From Bradyrhizobium sp. RD5-C2 (GTDB lineage: Bacteria > Pseudomonadota > Alphaproteobacteria > Rhizobiales > Xanthobacteraceae), in contig NZ_BOVL01000008.1 in NCBI RefSeq assembly GCF_019972155.1, positions 233,380-297,379 of the forward strand: a stretch of 64,000 bases of DNA, in the 5' to 3' direction. The notes beneath the pieces were generated by a model. That model ran no database searches. It was not told the DNA's origin and worked only from the letters and a program-made list of their open reading frames with translations. Shown here piece by piece: positions 36,284 through 44,508 of the stretch (positions within the stretch are counted from its first letter, which is position 1; each line of letters begins with the position of its first letter). A program made the position numbers and the translations under genes.

Positions 36284-36747
36284 GCAAAGCAGTCACGGTA
36301 GATACGAATTTACTCCTTCTGCTCATAGTTGGCTTAACAAACGCCGACTACATCTCCAAGCACAAGCGCTTAGTCGATTACTCTCGCCAAGATTTTCTTC
36401 TTCTTACCGAAACATTGGATCGCTCCGGGAAAATCATCCTCACTCCAAATACAATTACCGAAACCTCGAATTGGATCGATCACATACGCGATCCGGCACG
36501 ATCGGAAATCAGGCAGGTTTTCAATGTCTTTATTGCTAATCAGTCCGAAGTATATGTCCCGAGTGCAAATGCTATTTCTCGCAAGGAACATGTTGAACTT
36601 GGAGTTGCGGACAACGTTTTGTTGGAAATTGCAAAGCGCGCCCTCCTGATATCTTCCGATCGAGACTTGTGCATAGCAGCCGCCATTTCGGATTACAGCT
36701 ATCTTAGCTTCGACTTCCTGCGACAAGAGAGCCAAAAGGAGCTCTAG
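36280..36747 (+). CDS. PIN-domain protein, probable toxin-like ribonuclease
   Basis: A 155-residue protein whose TTG start overlaps the previous stop by 4 bases (TTGA). The four acidic positions of the PIN fold are visible: Asp8 in TVDTNLLLLLIVG, Glu61 in PNTITETSNW, Asp111 in LGVADNVLLEIA and Asp127 in ISSDRDLCIAA. PIN domains of this type cleave RNA, as in VapC toxins; this one is somewhat longer than VapC. The DNA is clearly AT-rich: 26 of 60 bases are G or C in the line 36301-36360. An antisense open frame of similar size (36370-36906, minus) has no recognisable features. Confidence 0.8.
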   Translation: MSKAVTVDTNLLLLLIVGLTNADYISKHKRLVDYSRQDFLLLTETLDRSGKIILTPNTITETSNWIDHIRDPARSEIRQVFNVFIANQSEVYVPSANAISRKEHVELGVADNVLLEIAKRALLISSDRDLCIAAAISDYSYLSFDFLRQESQKEL

Positions 36748-36876
36748 CTGAGGACAATCGCCCAGTAGGTTCAAGCCGGCCTCATCGCTCCACATGACGA
36801 ACGGCGAATTTGACATCCACATCGGGTCGGCGCCGCTCCATTGAGCGATCGCCAAATAGCGCCTCCGCAGCAGCGC

Positions 36877-36906
36877 ATGGCGGATTAGCCGAAGGCAAAC
36901 CGCCAT
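36877..36906. repeat. Degenerate half of GTAGGGCGG repeat family
   Basis: ATGGCGG and CCGCCAT enclose ATTAGCCGAAGGCAAA. The inner part matches the left half of the complete elements at 39034 and 50524 (GCGGATTAGCCGAAGGC). It marks the right flank of the AT-rich TIR/PIN segment. Confidence 0.65.
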
Positions 36907-36938
36907 ACGCCGTTGAATGGCGACGCGGCGAGCTAGGC

Positions 36939-37328
36939 CTACACTTCGGCCAACACGCCACCAGCCGAAACCTCGCCCGCCTGCACCCGCCGGTTCTTCT
37001 CGTCCACCATCACGACGCGCGGGCGAAACCTGCGCGCCTCCTCGGCATCGAAGCCGGCATAGGCGACGATGATGACCTTGTCGCCCGCCATCGCGAGGCG
37101 CGCGGCGGCGCCGTTGAGGCCGATGGTGCCGGAGCCCGCGGGCGCCTCGATCACATAGGTCGAGAAGCGCGCGCCGGTGTCGATGTTATAGATGTCGACG
37201 CGCTCGTTGATCAGGAAGCCGGCGGCCTCGATCAGGTTGCGGTCGATCGAGATCGAGCCCTCGTAGTGCAAGTCCGCTTCGGTGACATGCGCGCGATGAA
37301 TCTTGCCCTTCATCAAAGTCACTTGCAT
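36939..37328 (-). CDS. panD: Aspartate 1-decarboxylase proenzyme
   Basis: Makes beta-alanine from aspartate for pantothenate and coenzyme A synthesis in the cytoplasm. The ATG at 37328 gives 129 residues. The self-cleavage site is Gly24-Ser25 (HYEGSISID), which yields the pyruvoyl group; Lys9 ([15 protein letters not shown]), Arg in the [13 protein letters not shown] region and the [12 protein letters not shown] motif are present. It is complete and normal. It converges on the PIN gene, separated by 191 bases that include a degenerate repeat. Confidence 0.96.
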   Translation of the reverse strand: MQVTLMKGKIHRAHVTEADLHYEGSISIDRNLIEAAGFLINERVDIYNIDTGARFSTYVIEAPAGSGTIGLNGAAARLAMAGDKVIIVAYAGFDAEEARRFRPRVVMVDEKNRRVQAGEVSAGGVLAEV

Positions 37329-37713
37329 CGAGCCCATCCCGTATCGTTGCGTCGGCATTCTCCGCGCCCGCCAATAGGGACCGTGCGGCTCCCGGTCAAT
37401 ACGCCTCGCGCGAAAGGCACGTCGTGGTGTTTCCGCGCGTCGACAGGTTTATTCTGAGATCGCCGATTGCGCTGGTCGGATTGGGCTGCCCGTCGCAGCG
37501 CCCTGAAATAATCGCACTGCAATTCGCCCTTCAGGGAGCATGGCATTATCTTGCCATCGATTGCCTGGCAGCGAGCTTGAGCAAGCGCCGCCCTGCGGGC
37601 GGACCCGTTGGCTAACCCGCTCTACTCGCTCAGCGACCTGCCGTTGTGACCTGCTATGATGGCAGCTCACCTGAGTGATTCAGCAATAGCCGCTCGCAAC
37701 TTCACGAGGAACA
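37329..37713. other. Intergenic region between panD and a small gene
   Basis: 385 bases without a supported gene. It should hold the panD promoter on the minus strand and that of the 61-residue gene on the plus strand. Around 37590-37625 a degenerate copy of the GTAGGGCGG-type element is seen (CCCGTTGGCTAACCCGCTCTAC). A 63-codon frame at 37424 has no ribosome-binding site and was not accepted. Confidence 0.5.
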
Positions 37714-37899
37714 ATGTCCCAGCCTTTCAAAGTCGGCGATCTCGTCAGGAAGCGTGCCGGTTATGAGTATCCCGGCATTATCGTTTCAGTTTTCACGACG
37801 CGCGCCGGTGCAGTGCGTTACGTCGTGGAAGCCGATCATCCCGGATTTGCCGGGATGCTCCATATTTTCAATGGCGAGCAACTGGAGCCTCGCGCCTGA
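37714..37899 (+). CDS. Small beta-rich protein, 61 aa
   Basis: The ATG follows CACGAGGAACA, a good ribosome-binding site. The sequence (FKVGDLVRKRAGYEYPGIIVSVFTTRAGAVRYVVEADH) has the pattern of a small SH3/KOW-like barrel with a VGDLV(R/K) start, as in many short rhizobial proteins that accompany no fixed partner. Function is unknown. It is monocistronic and convergent with the LprI-like gene. Confidence 0.7.
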   Translation: MSQPFKVGDLVRKRAGYEYPGIIVSVFTTRAGAVRYVVEADHPGFAGMLHIFNGEQLEPRA

Positions 37900-37964
37900 C
37901 TCTCGCAACGCTTCATCGCGCGCCTCGTCACGTTCGCCGATGGCCCGTCGCGACATCATGCGCC

Positions 37965-38354
37965 CTACTGGCCGGCACGCTTTTCAAGAAGCAGCGTGCG
38001 GTCGGCGATGTCCTGTAATTCGAACGCCTGGGAGTCGAGGAACGCGACGGACCCGTTGTTGGGGTCCGCGGCGAGGCGATGGGTTTCACCCAGATGATGC
38101 TTCAGCCAGACCCGCTGCTCGCTCTGCAATTGCGCGTGCGCCTCGCCCTTCGACTTCGCGAGCAGCGCTTGATAAGCGGTGTTGAGGCGGATGTCCCACT
38201 GCGCGATTGCGGCCTTGCCGCAATCGAGCATCTTGGTTGACACCCCTTCGGCCTTGTCCATGCACGCATCGTACTCGGTGCTTTGCTGCGCGCGCACCGA
38301 CAAGGTCCCGAGCACGAGCGAAGCTGCAACAATGACAAGCCTTCGCGAAATCAT
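37965..38354 (-). CDS. LprI-family (DUF1311) exported protein
   Basis: A 129-residue protein from the ATG at 38354 (MISRRLVIVA). A signal peptide ends at VRAQ. The mature part follows the LprI/DUF1311 pattern: YDACMDKAEGVSTKMLDCGKAA with two Cys, IRLNTAYQALLAKSKGEAHAQLQSEQRVWLKHH. Members include a mycobacterial lysozyme inhibitor, but most have no known function. The usual later Cys pair is absent (SVAFLDSQAFELQ), so at most one disulfide would form. Confidence 0.82.
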   Translation of the reverse strand: MISRRLVIVAASLVLGTLSVRAQQSTEYDACMDKAEGVSTKMLDCGKAAIAQWDIRLNTAYQALLAKSKGEAHAQLQSEQRVWLKHHLGETHRLAADPNNGSVAFLDSQAFELQDIADRTLLLEKRAGQ

Positions 38355-38421
38355 GACCACGTCCAAATTACCTCACCCGCATCTGCGGACAACCACCGTC
38401 GCACAGGGGTGCCCGAAGCTC

Positions 38422-38538
38422 CGTCATTGCGAGGAGCTCGCGACAAAATTGCAAAGCAATTTTGCGCAGGAGCGACGAAGCAATCCATGCTTCCGCGTAT
38501 GCAGCGCGATGGATTGCTTCGCTTCGCTCGCAATGACG
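38422..38538. repeat. Inverted-repeat element (CGTCATTGCGAG type), 117 bp
   Basis: The ends are CGTCATTGCGAG and CTCGCAATGACG. Inner arms include CGAAGCAATCCATGC and GATGGATTGCTTCG, plus the pair AAAATTGC/GCAATTTT. This is a well-known style of intergenic repeat in alphaproteobacteria. It fills the space between the LprI-like and DUF2312 genes. Confidence 0.85.
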
Positions 38539-38637
38539 GGATGGTCCCGCTGCACATCGGTGCGCTTATGACGCAGCAGAGCTGACCCGCCCTGCTCGCT
38601 GCCTGCTTACGGAAGCACACGAACGCGCTTCCCGACC

Positions 38638-38907
38638 TCACGCCGCCTTTGCTTCCTTCTCTGCCGGCGCGGTTTCCATGGCGCGCATGTAGAGATCGAG
38701 CAGGGATTCACGCTCGTCGCGCTCGTCCTGGTCCTGCTTGCGCAGCTTGATGATCTCCTTGAGGATCTTCACGTCAAAGCCCTCGCCCTTCGCCTCCGAG
38801 AAGACTTCCTTCTTCTGCTCGGTCAGTTCCTGGATTTCAGTGTCAAGGTTCTCGACCCGCTCGACGAAGGAACGAATTTTTCCGCCGGGAATGGTGATGT
38901 CAGACAT
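38638..38907 (-). CDS. DUF2312 family protein
   Basis: An 89-residue protein from the ATG at 38907, with AGGAGG 5 bases upstream. It matches the UPF0335/DUF2312 family: IRSFVERVENLDTEIQELTEQKKEVFSEAKGEGFDVKILKEIIKLRKQDQDERDERESLLDLYM. It is small, helical and cytoplasmic, almost universal in Rhizobiales, and also known as GapR, a chromosome-organising protein that binds AT-rich overtwisted DNA in Caulobacter. The assignment to that family is from motif memory; whether this copy is the functional GapR is inferred. Confidence 0.92.
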   Translation of the reverse strand: MSDITIPGGKIRSFVERVENLDTEIQELTEQKKEVFSEAKGEGFDVKILKEIIKLRKQDQDERDERESLLDLYMRAMETAPAEKEAKAA

Positions 38908-39033
38908 GGTGCCTCCTGCTGAATGAGGTCGTGAAAATGAAAGCAAAGAGATGACCAATATCTTAAGCACGCGACCGCTGCGTCGTGTTCATAGCTGAGG
39001 TATTTTTGTGACGACGAAACGCTCGCTGCAACC

Positions 39034-39111
39034 GTAGGGCGGATTAGCCGAAGGCGTAATCCGCCGCCCTTCTCGCCAATCGGCGGGTTACGCTTCGCTA
39101 ACCCGCCCTAC
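39034..39111. repeat. GTAGGGCGG inverted-repeat element, 78 bp (copy 1)
   Basis: It begins GTAGGGCGGATTAGCCGAAG and ends TTCGCTAACCCGCCCTAC, with GCGTAATCCGCC and GGCGGGTTACGC inside. The element at 50524-50601 has the same length and ends. It lies between the DUF2312 and metallophosphoesterase genes. Confidence 0.9.
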
Positions 39112-39149
39112 ATGCTCGAACTCACATCACCGCATCCGAAACAAATCAC

Positions 39150-40241
39150 TCAGGCGTCGCCCGCCGCCCGCAACGTGATCCGGGTCAATTCGGACGGGCG
39201 GCCGAGCCGCAAGGCAAAGCCCGGCCAGAGCGCGGTGCCGTTGTTGACGTAGAGCGTCATGCCGTCGACGTCGTAGCGGCCCGAGACGAAGCCGGCATTG
39301 GCGGGTGCGGCGAGGCGGTCGATGCCCCAGATCAATCCGCCATGGGTGTGTCCGGAGAGTTGCAGCGCGACGCCGAGCGCAGCCGAGTTGCGTGCGTCGC
39401 TCGGCTGATGATCGAGCAGGACGACGGGCGCGCCCTTGGGGGCGCCTTCGAGCACCGCGGCAAGATCGCGGACGGGATGCTTCCTGCGGCGCGACGCGCG
39501 GTCGGTAATCCCTGCGATCACCAGCCGGCCGCCGCCGCGTTCGAGCGCGATGTGCCTGTTCTCGAGCGAGCGCAGGCCGAGCGCCGCATAGTGCGCCATC
39601 CAGGCGTCATAGCCGAAGATATATTCGTGATTGCCCGAGATCACGTAGACGCCGTCGGCGGCCACCAGATCCCGCAACGGCTCGATGTCCTTGCGCCGCG
39701 CGTCGATGGTGCCGTCGATCAGGTCGCCCGTGATCGCGATCAGGTCCACGCCGAGCTTGTTCGATCGCGCGACGACCTCGCGCGCCCATGGCGCCGGAAA
39801 CAGCCGGCTGATGTGAAGATCGGTCAGGTGCAGGATGGTGTAGCCGTCGAACTGCCGCGGAAGTCCGCGGATGGCGACCTCAATATCCTTCAGCGGCGGA
39901 ATTCGCATCGCCTGATGGACGCCGATCGCGGCGGCTGCGGCCGCGACCGCTGCAAGTGCGTAGCGGACGCCGTCAGGCGCGCCCACGAAGCCGCCGTGGA
40001 TCAGGGCCGCGACCAGCAGTCCCGCATCGAGCGCCAGTTGCAGCAGCGCCAACAGCATGACTGCGCCGAACGCCCAGTTGAACAGAGCGACCACCGGACG
40101 CGGAAACTCCGGCGAGAACTCCGATCCCGACGACCATCTGTTCCAGCGGTGAAACTGCAAGGCGAACAGCACCAGCAACGCTGCGACGATCTTTGCCGAA
40201 AGCGGCCAGTCGAGCGGCCAGATGAAGCGGGCCAGGATCAA
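39150..40241 (-). CDS. Membrane metallophosphoesterase, YkuE-like
   Basis: A 363-residue protein. Residues 1-120 contain about four hydrophobic segments (IVAALLVLFALQF, LFNWAFGAVMLLALLQLALDAGLLVAALI, ALAAVAAAAAAIGV). The rest is a calcineurin-like phosphoesterase with all metal motifs: LTDLHISR, ITGDLIDG, ISGNHEY, VLLDHQP and SGHTHGG. The catalytic domain follows the helices directly, as in YkuE/YaeI-type enzymes that act on phospholipids or lipid-A-like substrates at the membrane; the substrate is not decided here. The stop lies 39 bases from the repeat element. Confidence 0.9.
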   Translation of the reverse strand: MILARFIWPLDWPLSAKIVAALLVLFALQFHRWNRWSSGSEFSPEFPRPVVALFNWAFGAVMLLALLQLALDAGLLVAALIHGGFVGAPDGVRYALAAVAAAAAAIGVHQAMRIPPLKDIEVAIRGLPRQFDGYTILHLTDLHISRLFPAPWAREVVARSNKLGVDLIAITGDLIDGTIDARRKDIEPLRDLVAADGVYVISGNHEYIFGYDAWMAHYAALGLRSLENRHIALERGGGRLVIAGITDRASRRRKHPVRDLAAVLEGAPKGAPVVLLDHQPSDARNSAALGVALQLSGHTHGGLIWGIDRLAAPANAGFVSGRYDVDGMTLYVNNGTALWPGFALRLGRPSELTRITLRAAGDA

Positions 40242-40514
40242 GAGGCTGGTCAGGCCGAAGATGAGTTGGGGAATTGGTTCGCTCCGGATCGGATCGGTTG
40301 AGGCTCTGCGGTAAGCGCTCAGCGAAGGTAGGGTGGATCGGCCACCGGCGTAAGGCGCCGATCAGCACATTTTCGGCAGATTGCGCGGCGCTGAAACGCC
40401 CTGCGCGGCACCCAACCGACCCCGCATATCGCGGAGCCTGTCATCGGGCGCGCGTTCGCGCGACCCGTTGGCTCATGCCGGCTACCGGCCGACCTTCCCG
40501 GCACAAGCGCCCGA

Positions 40515-41123
40515 TCAATCTTCGATATCGGCAATTCGCCTGAGGACGATCACGACGCCGAGGACCAGGCCAAACAGGCCGCCGGCGACTCCGGCCAGAC
40601 CCGAACCAAAGACGCCACTTATATCCCGGTCGGATAGAGCGAACGCGGCCATTTCAGCCGCAAAGGCCATCCCAACCGTCATGGCAATGACGATTGCGAC
40701 GGATTTGGAAAGTTCGACCACAAATCGAAGTGCCATATCTTCCAAAGCGCCGAGCGCGCGGATCGCGCGACTATCCGGACGCGGGGCAGCCTGGCCAAGT
40801 GCGCTCCGATGCCTTCTGATCGAGGCACCGGAGGAAGCATTGCCGATCAACCGGTTCGCGCGGGGATTGTCGTTAGGATCATCGAGAGCCTCGATGTCCA
40901 GTCTGAACTCTCGCCGCAGAAGCAGCGTCGGAACCAGTGCACAACATAAAAGTGCGGCCAGTCCTGCGTAGATGCTGACGCTACCTGCCAAAAAGATCAG
41001 AAGAATGCCGAGCCACCCAAGGGCCTCGCCACAAAATTGAAGCACCGCCAATCGGGCGATGTCGGCCCATGACTGTTTTCGCCATGACTGTCTTCTCTTG
41101 GGGACGAAATCCGCGAGCCTCAT
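40515..41123 (-). CDS. Hypothetical membrane protein, 202 aa
   Basis: The ATG at 41123 (MRLADFVPKRR) has GAAGGGC upstream. Two hydrophobic segments lie at about residues 30-65 (FCGEALGWLGILLIFLAGSVSIYAGLAALLCCALVPTLLL) and two at 125-195 (VAIVIAMTVGMAFAAEMAAFAL, GVFGSGLAGVAGGLFGLVLGVVIVL). A polar cytoplasmic loop with many Asp/Arg lies between. No family is recognised. The 273 bases on its 3' side hold a degenerate GTAGGG-type repeat near 40328. Confidence 0.65.
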   Translation of the reverse strand: MRLADFVPKRRQSWRKQSWADIARLAVLQFCGEALGWLGILLIFLAGSVSIYAGLAALLCCALVPTLLLRREFRLDIEALDDPNDNPRANRLIGNASSGASIRRHRSALGQAAPRPDSRAIRALGALEDMALRFVVELSKSVAIVIAMTVGMAFAAEMAAFALSDRDISGVFGSGLAGVAGGLFGLVLGVVIVLRRIADIED

Positions 41124-41321
41124 CGGTTTGCCCTTCGACAATCCGCCTTCTGCACCATCAGCCGATCAATCTACTGAGATGTGGAGCGCTGGTCGTCGGG
41201 CGCAATCCTTCCGTCGCAACGCAGACGAGAAACGCAAGGGGAGCGCAATGTGCGGCCTTTGCTCGCAACTCGGCGGAGCGCACCTCCCCATAGACGGCGA
41301 TCAAAGCTCAAAAATAGAACT

Positions 41322-41364
41322 TGAACATCGCTCATTTTCCTGGTTTATTATTGAACATTGTTCA
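41322..41364. promoter_or_regulatory. Paired TGAACA palindromes, candidate operators
   Basis: TGAACATTGTTCA at 41352-41364 is a perfect palindrome around a central T, and TGAACATCGCTCA at 41322-41334 is a weaker copy exactly 30 bases upstream. The spacing of about three helical turns favours cooperative binding on one face. They end 20 bases before the ceramidase-like gene. The form resembles TetR-type operators; no TetR gene is nearby. Confidence 0.6.
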
Positions 41365-41383
41365 TATTTGCTGGGAGCCGACC

Positions 41384-42226
41384 ATGCAGACGACCTTCCG
41401 GATGGACGGATTGACCGGGGCCGAGCGGCCCGCGAAACCGTGGATGAAAGTCGCCCCGACGATCATCACGATCGGCATCATTGCGGCATTCGCGGTGCAC
41501 GGACGCATCGCGCAGCCGGCCAACTACAACGATTTCGCCGACCACTCGGCCGTCTTCGGCATCCCTCACGCAGCCGATGTCCTCTCGAACGCAGGCTTCG
41601 CCCTGGTCGCGATCTGGGGCTGGCTGGCGCTACACCCCCACCGCACCGACGATCAGCTGCGCGCCGGATGGCCGGGCTATCGCCTGTTCCTGCTCGGCCT
41701 GTTCCTGACCGCCTTCGGGTCCGCCTTCTTTCACCTTGCGCCCGGCAATGGCCGACTGACCTGGGACATGCTGCCGATCGCGCTCGCCGGCGCGGGCCTG
41801 CTCGTCGGCGTTCGCGGCGACACCCGGCCGCGATCGAAGACGAACATCGAAGCGATCGTGCTCGCCCTTTTCGCCACCGCCAGCGTCGCATGGTGGGTTT
41901 ATACCGACCGACACGGCGCGGGCGACCTGCGACCGTATCTGTTGCTGCAGGTCCTCCCGCTCATCCTGATTCCACTCTGGCAGTCGATCTATCGCGCGCC
42001 ACGCACTGAGCGTGTCGCCTTCGCCGCCGCGATGGCGCTGTACGTTGTGGCCAAGATCGCCGAGGTGCTCGACCACCAGATCGCAAACACGCTTCAGTTC
42101 GTCAGCGGACACACCTTGAAGCATCTGATCGCGACCGCAGCCACGGCCGCAATCGTCTGGGGGCTCACGCGACGATTCTCGGGCGGCGGCGGTCGAACGG
42201 CGGGCACTTGCACAATTTCGGAATAA
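41384..42226 (+). CDS. Ceramidase-like (CREST superfamily) membrane protein
   Basis: A 280-residue polytopic protein from the ATG at 41384, with GGGAG upstream. Residues 40-70 carry DFADHSAVFGIPHAADVLSNAGFALVAIWGW, then SAFFHLAPGNGRLTWDMLPIALAG, and near the end SGHTLKHLIATAATAA. The His and Asp positions (FFH, WDMLP, HTLKH) match the metal-binding residues of alkaline ceramidases and other CREST hydrolases. It probably hydrolyses a lipid amide in the membrane; the substrate is unknown. It is monocistronic with paired operator-like palindromes in its promoter. Confidence 0.82.
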   Translation: MQTTFRMDGLTGAERPAKPWMKVAPTIITIGIIAAFAVHGRIAQPANYNDFADHSAVFGIPHAADVLSNAGFALVAIWGWLALHPHRTDDQLRAGWPGYRLFLLGLFLTAFGSAFFHLAPGNGRLTWDMLPIALAGAGLLVGVRGDTRPRSKTNIEAIVLALFATASVAWWVYTDRHGAGDLRPYLLLQVLPLILIPLWQSIYRAPRTERVAFAAAMALYVVAKIAEVLDHQIANTLQFVSGHTLKHLIATAATAAIVWGLTRRFSGGGGRTAGTCTISE

Positions 42227-42502
42227 TGGAAAAATACTGCTGAGTTGCCCGACGCGTCAAGTCGCTTCTCCCGGTCGCGGCGGCCGCAGCTACTTTGCAT
42301 GGGGTTGTTTTCGATATTTTGGGACGGGCAGCTTTGCCGCTTCAGCGCGCCTCGGTCGGATCAGGCGGATTGACCCGCGTGGCGACCGTATCCATATGCA
42401 TCTGCATGAAACGGCAGCCCAGCCGTTTCGCACCCACCGTGGACACAGCCTGATACCGCCGGCCTCGTCCCTTGCGCACCCTCCTCTAGTTCCGGAGCTC
42501 CC

Positions 42503-43498
42503 GTGGCCGCCCTCTCCATTCTCGATCTCGTCCGCGTCACCGAAGAGACCGACGCGCGCGGCGCGCTCTACAATGCGCGCGATGTCGCTCGCCATGCTGA
42601 GGCGCTGGGCTATCGCCGGATCTGGGTGGCGGAGCACCACAACATGGCTGGCATTGCGAGCGCCGCGACGTCGGTCGTGATCGGGCACATCGCGGCGGGC
42701 ACCAAGACCATCCGGGTCGGCGCCGGCGGCATCATGCTGCCGAACCATGCGCCCTATGTCATCGCCGAGCAGTTCGGCACGCTGGCGCGGCTGTTTCCTG
42801 ATCGCATCGACCTCGGCCTCGGCCGCGCGCCGGGCACCGATCAGCTCACCTTGCGCGCGCTGCGCCGGACGCCCGAATCCGCCGAGAACTTTCCGCAGGA
42901 CGTGCTCGAGGTGCAGGCCTTCCTCGCCGCAGCCGGTCCCAACCAGCGCATCCAGGCGGTGCCGGCCGCGGGCACCGACGTGCCGCTGTGGATTCTCGGA
43001 TCGAGCAATTTTGGCGCGATGCTGGCCGGCGAGCTCGGGCTGCCCTACGCCTTCGCCTCGCACTTTGCCCCTGAGCTCCTGATCCAGGCGCTGCAGATCT
43101 ATCGCGCGCGCTTCAAGCCGTCGGAGCAGCTCCAGCAGCCCTACACCATGGTCGGCGTCAACATCATCGCCGCCGACACCGACGCGGAAGCGCGGCGGCT
43201 TGCCACCACGCAGCAGATGTCGTTCACCAACATCTTCCGCGGCGCGCGCGGTCTCAGCCAGCCGCCGATCGACGACATCGAGACCTATTGGTCGCCATCG
43301 GAGAAGGTCCAGGCGATGCGGATGCTCGCCCGCACCATCATCGGCTCGCCCGCGACGGTGCGCGCCGGCATCGATGCGCTGGTCGCCGAGACCGGCGCCG
43401 ACGAATTGATGATCGTGTCCGACGTCTACGATCACCAGAAGCGGCTGCGATCGTTCGAGCTGATCGCCGAGGCCGGCGGCATCAAGCCGCAAGCGTAG
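42503..43498 (+). CDS. LLM-class flavin-dependent monooxygenase
   Basis: A 331-residue luciferase-like protein from GTG 42503, with GGAG upstream. Features of the MsnO8-type group: [58 protein letters not shown], then [20 protein letters not shown] and [21 protein letters not shown]. It would use reduced FMN and oxygen on an unknown substrate. No partner flavin reductase adjoins it. The 276 bases upstream carry no gene. Confidence 0.9.
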   Translation: MAALSILDLVRVTEETDARGALYNARDVARHAEALGYRRIWVAEHHNMAGIASAATSVVIGHIAAGTKTIRVGAGGIMLPNHAPYVIAEQFGTLARLFPDRIDLGLGRAPGTDQLTLRALRRTPESAENFPQDVLEVQAFLAAAGPNQRIQAVPAAGTDVPLWILGSSNFGAMLAGELGLPYAFASHFAPELLIQALQIYRARFKPSEQLQQPYTMVGVNIIAADTDAEARRLATTQQMSFTNIFRGARGLSQPPIDDIETYWSPSEKVQAMRMLARTIIGSPATVRAGIDALVAETGADELMIVSDVYDHQKRLRSFELIAEAGGIKPQA

Positions 43499-43511
43499 CA
43501 TCACGCAGCCG

Positions 43512-43540
43512 ACCGCTGCCGCTTCTGGCGCGGCAGCGGT
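43512..43540. terminator. Hairpin between convergent genes
   Basis: An 11-base perfect stem, ACCGCTGCCGC/GCGGCAGCGGT, with a TTCTGGC loop. It lies 13 bases after the monooxygenase stop and 18 bases from the convergent DoxX stop. T-tracts are weak on both sides. Confidence 0.65.
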
Positions 43541-43558
43541 TGCTGGTTCGCATTCGGC

Positions 43559-43975
43559 TCAATGCGCAGCGACGGCTTGTGGCACGGCATGGCTGGCGCG
43601 GTTGTCGAGGCTGAGCGCGCCGGCGCCGAACGCTGCGATCTGCAGCAATCCACCCGCCATCATCACATTCTTCAGGAAGTGGATCATCTGGTTCTGGTCG
43701 GCGAAATTGCTGTGGAACGCGACCGCGGTCGCGATCGAGAACACCGCCAGGGCCAGCCCCACGGCGCGGGCCTGATAGCCGGCAATCAGCAACAGGCCGC
43801 CGCCGAGCTCAACGACGACCGCCACCGCAAAAGCGAGCGGCGGAAACGGCAGGCCGACCGCACCGATCAGACCGGTGGTGGCCGCATAGGAGCCAAGCTT
43901 GCCGAGACCGCTCATGGCGAACGGGAGGCCGATCAGAAGCCGGCCGGCGAAGGGAAGATATTTGGTAGCGCTCAT
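43559..43975 (-). CDS. DoxX-family membrane protein
   Basis: A 138-residue protein with four hydrophobic segments in the DoxX order: RLLIGLPFAMSGLGKLGSYAATTGLIGAVGLPFPPLAFAVAVVVELGGGLLLIAGYQARAVGLALAVFSIATAVAFHSNF, then NVMMAGGLLQIAAFGAGALSLD. DoxX proteins are small integral membrane proteins often induced with redox or quinone stress enzymes. It diverges from the 46-residue gene and the LysR gene beyond it, so that regulator may act on it. Confidence 0.92.
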   Translation of the reverse strand: MSATKYLPFAGRLLIGLPFAMSGLGKLGSYAATTGLIGAVGLPFPPLAFAVAVVVELGGGLLLIAGYQARAVGLALAVFSIATAVAFHSNFADQNQMIHFLKNVMMAGGLLQIAAFGAGALSLDNRASHAVPQAVAAH

Positions 43976-44257
43976 GGTCGTGATCCTTTGTTGCGTGGAT
44001 GAATGCGGCGCCCCACCATCGGTGGCCTCGCCGGTCGCGAACCGTTGTGCTGTCCGCTTCGTCCCTGTTATCGCCCCGCAGCCGCCGATCGATTAGTCGG
44101 CCGATTTCAGACGGATCGTTCCACCACGAGAACGATCGCGGGACACGATCCGGATCGCGCAGCGTCGTTCAGTCAGTGGAACGCTCCGTCTGACAAACGC
44201 CGGCTAATGCGACCGACCGATCGTCTCTACGATCCCATGCATCGAAGGAGACGGACC

Positions 44258-44398
44258 ATGTGCGACATCCTCAAACACAACCTGATCAAGGCCCTGCGCG
44301 GCTTCCAGCACGCCTATCTCACGCCGGTCGTCCGGGACGACGACGAGGACGATGGCGACATCGCAACGCCGAAGACCAGCCTTGACGACGGCTGGTGA
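44258..44398 (+). CDS. Small acidic-tailed protein, 46 aa
   Basis: An ATG with GAAGGAG 7 bases upstream opens 46 codons: a basic/hydrophobic first half (MCDILKHNLIKALRGFQHAY) and a very acidic second half (VVRDDDEDDGDIA). It is too short for most gene callers. The strong ribosome-binding site and position between the DoxX promoter and the LysR gene support it. Function is unknown. Confidence 0.55.
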   Translation: MCDILKHNLIKALRGFQHAYLTPVVRDDDEDDGDIATPKTSLDDGW

Positions 44399-44508
44399 AG
44401 CCGCTCGCGAGGCGCCCTCGCCCGCCATGGAGGCTTTCGCGGCGCCGCCTTGTCGAACGGCTTTCCGGTCGACAGGCGGCGATTCGACGTTGAAAATGCA
44501 AGGGAACT

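Noticed and set aside
36370..36906. 178-codon antisense frame over the PIN gene
   Set aside because: No motif or ribosome-binding site; the plus-strand protein has the complete PIN acidic set.
37424..37615. 63-codon frame between panD and the 61-residue gene
   Set aside because: It lacks a ribosome-binding site and ends within a degenerate repeat.
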